Positions 5,773 to 8,330 of a stretch of DNA of 8,330 nt are shown here, piece by piece (the stretch's first letter is position 1; the number at the start of each line of letters is the position of its first letter). Under the pieces are notes generated by a model. The model was given only the letters and a program-made list of their open reading frames with translations. It had not been told where the DNA came from and did no database searches. Position numbers and translations under genes: made by a program. Source of the DNA: Fimbriimonadaceae bacterium (GTDB taxonomy: Bacteria; Armatimonadota; Fimbriimonadia; Fimbriimonadales; Fimbriimonadaceae); contig JACMJO010000106.1 in the NCBI GenBank assembly GCA_014380605.1, positions 1 through 8,330 on the forward strand. Reading direction: 5' to 3'.

Positions 5773-5793
5773 CTTCTTGAGGTATTTGCTTTT

Positions 5794-7209
5794 ATGAGGA
5801 GACTTTCTTTTCTCGCGCTTCTGCTGGCCGTAATTTGCCCTTCACTTAGCCTTGCGCAAACAGAACGATTTAGCGGCACGCTTAAGGTGGCGTTTGGATG
5901 GGTTCTGGATCCCGATGGCACCAAACGTTCGATCAAGGGACTGGAAGTGCCTTTCGTCGCGGAGCGGATTGACGCCGTCAGGTTGAGAAGGGAACCCAGC
6001 GGGCGACTTCAGAAGGTGCCCGAGACAGCCTTCGACCGATTAGCGGCAGGGTTAAACCCTGGCCCCCTTGGCGGAGGCTTTGGCCCACCCACCCCCGTAT
6101 CCGCGCTTACTATCTATAATGCGGATTCCGGAGTTTATGGGATCATTATGGGGGAGGAAACGCCTAGTGACCCCAGCAGTCTTGACGACTATGGCCTCTC
6201 GAGCGGTGCGGGAAAGAGATGGGAAACGATGACCTTCGGGGTCGATGTTCCCGGAACAAACGAAGTCGTGACTCATCGATACCGATGCTATAGCACCTAT
6301 AACTCAAGCGCTCCCGCGGGCACAAGTGCCTTCGGTGGTGAGTTTGCAGATTGGGGTTTTCACTCCGGGGAAGCCCCAATCCCAGCGCTTCCATATCTCC
6401 TTGAGTTTCCCAATCCCGGGACTTGGAAAGTCACGATAGGGGTGACGCCATACAACATCATTGCCCCAGGCAATGCTTGCTACATGGCTCAGCAGTTGCG
6501 GCACCCGAATGGAACCGCATTACTCAATTATGCTGACGACAACGGCGAAGGCGCCTTCAACACAGACTATAGGGTAGTGTACAGCACCGCCGCTGGCCCA
6601 ACGGTCGGCACGAGCACGAATGGCTTTTGGTATGACGGGATCTCACTGGATGGCATGTATGAAAATGGTGAGTTCGACATCCTTAGCGATGTGCAGTTCT
6701 CAAACCACCTAATGACGATAACCGCCGAAGATTCGGGAGGGGGAACCACCGATACGATCAGGCCGCTGAGCTACACAGTTGTAAGGGGCAGAAACGCAAC
6801 CGGTGTGGTCAACGACCTTTGGACGAGCAATAACATCTACGTCTCCGTGCAACCGACCTTGTTTGCTCTCACAGGCGTTCCTCCACTTCAGGTGGAAGTT
6901 GAAGGATTTGCCGAGGATGAAACTGCATTAACTATGAAGTTCAAGGCTGAAACAGCGAGCCTCAACGGCTCCTCGACTCAGCGGATATTGCTTTTCAACT
7001 TCACGACCAATGTGTACGATCTAGTTGATACGAGGGCGAGTCCAGGTACGGATGGGGTAACCGAGATCACGGTTTCCGGGAACCCGTCCCGATACATTCA
7101 TCCGACGGATTTGAACGTGAAGGCCCTGCTTCAGTACTCCCCAGGTGTATTCAGTTCTTCCAACTGGACGGTTAAGTTCGATCAAACCATCTGGACAATT
7201 ACCCGTTGA
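5794..7209 (+). CDS. Large secreted protein of unknown function
   Basis: The product is 471 aa. The frame opens at 5764, but ATG 5794 is chosen because the protein then starts with a clean signal peptide: MRR, hydrophobic LSFLALLLAVICPSLS, and a cleavage site around LAQ|TE (residues 20-24). GAGG lies 11 nt upstream. The mature part is rich in Gly, Thr, Ser, Asn and aromatic residues and reads as beta-rich throughout, with no membrane anchor, sorting signal or catalytic motif that I recognise. The last 110 residues (from LTGVPPLQVEVEGF, then QRILLFNFTTNVYDLVDTRAS and SSNWTVKFDQTIWTI) resemble a beta-domain I associate with secreted proteins of Armatimonadota and Planctomycetota; this is recollection, not a search. 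It lacks the PEP-CTERM tail of its neighbour, so it is probably released or held non-covalently. Confidence 0.87.
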   Translation: MRRLSFLALLLAVICPSLSLAQTERFSGTLKVAFGWVLDPDGTKRSIKGLEVPFVAERIDAVRLRREPSGRLQKVPETAFDRLAAGLNPGPLGGGFGPPTPVSALTIYNADSGVYGIIMGEETPSDPSSLDDYGLSSGAGKRWETMTFGVDVPGTNEVVTHRYRCYSTYNSSAPAGTSAFGGEFADWGFHSGEAPIPALPYLLEFPNPGTWKVTIGVTPYNIIAPGNACYMAQQLRHPNGTALLNYADDNGEGAFNTDYRVVYSTAAGPTVGTSTNGFWYDGISLDGMYENGEFDILSDVQFSNHLMTITAEDSGGGTTDTIRPLSYTVVRGRNATGVVNDLWTSNNIYVSVQPTLFALTGVPPLQVEVEGFAEDETALTMKFKAETASLNGSSTQRILLFNFTTNVYDLVDTRASPGTDGVTEITVSGNPSRYIHPTDLNVKALLQYSPGVFSSSNWTVKFDQTIWTITR

Positions 7210-7250
7210 GCGGGCCGGGGCGTGAGAGAATTTGCGCCCCATTACCCCGC
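7210..7250 (+). other. G+C-rich hairpin after the 471-aa gene
   Basis: Starting at the base after the stop codon, GCGGG (7210-7214) can pair with CCCGC (7246-7250), and inside it GGGGCG (7217-7222) pairs with CGCCCC (7235-7240) around a 12-nt loop. It is followed by an A-run, not a T-run, so it is not a canonical intrinsic terminator. It could mark the mRNA 3' end or protect it. Confidence 0.4.
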
Positions 7251-7283
7251 AAAAATTACGGTTATGCAAGAGATGAGCTAACT

Positions 7284-7314
7284 TTGAAAAACAATAGCAA
7301 AAATATCGTATTCT
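7284..7314 (+). promoter_or_regulatory. Weak candidate promoter for the PEP-CTERM gene
   Basis: TTGAAA (7284-7289) and TATTCT (7309-7314) are 19 bp apart, with A-rich DNA between. The spacing is long and the -10 imperfect. The following leader would be about 55 nt. No better pair is visible in 7210-7375. Confidence 0.3.
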
Positions 7315-7375
7315 AGAGTTGTCGGAGAGTTTGATCGTAGCTTGAACAAGGTGTTCGGCATTTGAGGAGGATTTC

Positions 7376-8074
7376 GTGAAATATAAATTTATGGTTGTTG
7401 GAGCAATTTTTGCTTCAGTTGTGGCCGCTCAGGCTGTTGAGTATCGCAGCGATAGTGGAGTATCCCAAAATGGCGTGGGCTTAACAGCGGGGGGAAATTT
7501 TGCTTGGATTCAGCAATTCACAGTGTCTGGAAGTGACAACATGATCACCTCGGTATCCACCACCTTCGGGACGCTGACGCAGCCGACCACCTCTGGTGTT
7601 ACACCGGGCCAAGCCTTCAAGGTGTATGTGTGGAAGGGAACTCCTACCGGAGCAGGCGTCGATGCACCAACTTTGCTGGCCCAAGTCACAAGTAATGCTC
7701 TCGCCGCCAGTATCGGCACTGACGTTTTTCAAACAGTGTCCATCAATGCGCTGATTACCGGGACATCGAACTTTTTTATTGGGGCTTCAACGGACCATAC
7801 TTCCCAAACCTTTCCTGGACCGTTGCAGCAAACCGGCACGGGACCTTATCCAATCCTCGATAAATCGTGGGTTGCGGGAAGCAGTACGCTTGGCGCCTTT
7901 GACCCGAACAATCTCACCGGCGGAATTGGCATTCTGAAAAACAGTGCCGTGGGACTTTCTGGAAACTGGTTGATCAGAGCACAGGCGTCCCCAGTTCCTG
8001 AGCCTATGTCGATGGCCGCCATCGCAATGGGCATCGGAGCGCTGGCGCTTCGACGACGAAACAAGAAAGCCTAA
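7376..8074 (+). CDS. PEP-CTERM sorting-domain protein
   Basis: Exported protein of 232 aa, predicted to be processed at the envelope by an exosortase. The start is GTG 7376, 5 nt after GAGGAGG (7364-7370), a near-perfect ribosome binding site; the ATG five codons later is too distant. Residues 1-20 form a signal peptide (MKYKFMVVGAIFASVVAAQA, cleaved before VEY). The central part is Gly/Ser/Thr-rich and beta-like, with QTGTGPYPILDKSWVAGS and IGILKNSAVGLSGNWLIRAQ segments and no Cys. The tail has VPEP at residues 207-210, a hydrophobic helix at about 213-225, and RRRNKK, which is the PEP-CTERM tripartite signal. No exosortase gene is in the window. The function of the mature domain is unknown; such proteins commonly belong to the cell surface or extracellular matrix. 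It is a single-gene unit ending at a strong terminator. Confidence 0.92.
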   Translation: MKYKFMVVGAIFASVVAAQAVEYRSDSGVSQNGVGLTAGGNFAWIQQFTVSGSDNMITSVSTTFGTLTQPTTSGVTPGQAFKVYVWKGTPTGAGVDAPTLLAQVTSNALAASIGTDVFQTVSINALITGTSNFFIGASTDHTSQTFPGPLQQTGTGPYPILDKSWVAGSSTLGAFDPNNLTGGIGILKNSAVGLSGNWLIRAQASPVPEPMSMAAIAMGIGALALRRRNKKA

Positions 8075-8090
8075 CCTTTCTCCTCGACTT

Positions 8091-8117
8091 AAGCCCCGGC
8101 ATTTGCCGGGGCTTTTT
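8091..8117 (+). terminator. Intrinsic terminator after the PEP-CTERM gene
   Basis: A perfect 10-bp stem, AAGCCCCGGC (8091-8100) with GCCGGGGCTT (8105-8114), closes an ATTT loop and runs into five T (8113-8117). It begins 17 nt after the stop codon. Confidence 0.95.
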
Positions 8118-8133
8118 ATGTTTGAGTGGAGTC

Positions 8134-8139
8134 CATAAT
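8134..8139 (+). promoter_or_regulatory. Candidate -10 element for the right-edge gene
   Basis: CATAAT, one base from TATAAT, ends 6 nt before the GTG at 8146. A transcript initiated by it would start at about the first base of the start codon, so the mRNA would be leaderless. No convincing -35 is visible; upstream is the terminator. Confidence 0.35.
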
Positions 8140-8145
8140 CTCGTT

Positions 8146-8330
8146 GTGACAAAAGTTTCCTTGGCATGGCTCTGCACTGCACTGCCAATTGTCTCGATGG
8201 CCTCAACGGGCGACGAACAGGCTATTCGCAAGCTTTACAAGCTGAGGGATCGGGGCTATAACCAGCGTGACGTCCGAGCATTAAGAAGCATGGAAGTGGC
8301 AACCTTCTATGCCATCGATCCGGGAGCAAA
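8146..8330 (+). CDS. N-terminal part of a secreted protein, cut by the window end
   Basis: An open frame of 61 codons runs to the window edge. From GTG 8146 the protein starts MTKVSLAWLCTALPIVSMAS, a plausible signal peptide with cleavage near MAS, then TGDEQAIRKLYKLRDRGYNQ and RDVRALRSMEVATFYAIDPG. The helical AIRKLY-x-LRDRGYNQRDVRAL pattern followed by a hydrophobic strand recalls the start of SnoaL/NTF2-like (DUF4440-type) domains; this is a weak guess from about 40 residues. There is no clear Shine-Dalgarno sequence (GTGGAG at 8126-8131 is too far). An internal ATG at 8197 would remove the signal peptide and is less likely. It follows the terminator at 8091-8117 and so is a separate unit. 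Confidence 0.65.
   Translation, partial: MTKVSLAWLCTALPIVSMASTGDEQAIRKLYKLRDRGYNQRDVRALRSMEVATFYAIDPGA

Larger units (their letters stand above)
5405..5793. other. Divergent intergenic region between nrdR and the secreted-protein gene
   Basis: This 389-bp stretch has no supported gene. From nrdR outward it holds two NrdR-box-like palindromes with a candidate promoter between and around them (5420-5473), a DnaA-box-like nonamer (5503-5511), a run of nine G-tracts on the plus strand (5518-5588), a nonamer tandem repeat (5576-5611), small inverted repeats (CGAA/TTCG at 5686-5696; GCCCG/CGGGC at 5711-5729) without T-tracts, and a good plus-strand promoter at 5744-5772. Confidence 0.7.

Noticed and set aside
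5589..5936. Minus-strand frame of 115 codons across the divergent intergenic region
   Set aside because: It crosses the G tract, the plus-strand promoter and the signal-peptide region of the 471-aa gene; composition is not protein-like and no ribosome binding site was seen.
7326..7342. AGAGTTTGATC followed by a partial match, resembling the 5' end of 16S rRNA
   Set aside because: Only 14 of 17 bases match and the resemblance stops at once; the DNA continues into the leader of the PEP-CTERM gene. Treated as coincidence.
1..8330. tRNA, rRNA, CRISPR array, transposase or prophage genes
   Set aside because: None was seen on either strand; the repeats present are short tandem or palindromic units without CRISPR-like spacing.

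Overview
The window looks like chromosome from a free-living bacterium of the Armatimonadota, most likely near the Fimbriimonadia. This is an inference from several signs: a long B12-dependent ribonucleotide reductase paired with nrdR, a PEP-CTERM surface protein ending in VPEP plus a membrane helix plus RRR, a large secreted protein whose C-terminal beta-rich end is of a kind I associate with that phylum, and abundant short tandem and palindromic repeats. No rRNA or other marker gene is present to settle it.

Layout. Positions 1-339 hold no large gene, only a 24-codon reading frame with a very good ribosome binding site. A tight minus-strand operon runs from 5404 down to 340: nrdR (159 aa repressor), 18 nt, nrdJ (1288 aa class II ribonucleotide reductase), 10 nt, then an unrecognised 229-aa gene. 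Upstream of nrdR is a pair of NrdR-box-like palindromes exactly 32 bp apart around a candidate promoter, so the operon is probably autoregulated by nucleotide-bound NrdR. The divergent intergenic region 5405-5793 also holds a G-run tract, a short nonamer array and a DnaA-box-like site. On the plus strand follow a 471-aa secreted protein with a good promoter (5794-7209), a 232-aa PEP-CTERM protein (7376-8074) with a strong intrinsic terminator, and the beginning of a further secreted protein (8146 to the window end).

The most unusual content is inside nrdJ. The essential reductase gene carries several repeat elements read through in frame: a perfect 16-bp inverted repeat (2668-2736, residues 724-747) in the catalytic part, a hairpin of 4+4 heptanucleotide units (2000-2065, residues 948-969) in a linker, two adjacent 4-unit heptad arrays (1376-1432) and a 3-unit heptad array (1195-1215) in the linker before the C-terminal Cys-rich tail. 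They recall Rickettsia palindromic elements and cyanobacterial short tandem repeats, but I cannot assign them to a known family.

How the genes work together: NrdR senses ATP/dATP and limits nrdJ transcription, and NrdJ makes deoxynucleotides for DNA synthesis. The third operon gene may serve that process or be a passenger. The plus-strand genes are unrelated, encoding exported proteins.
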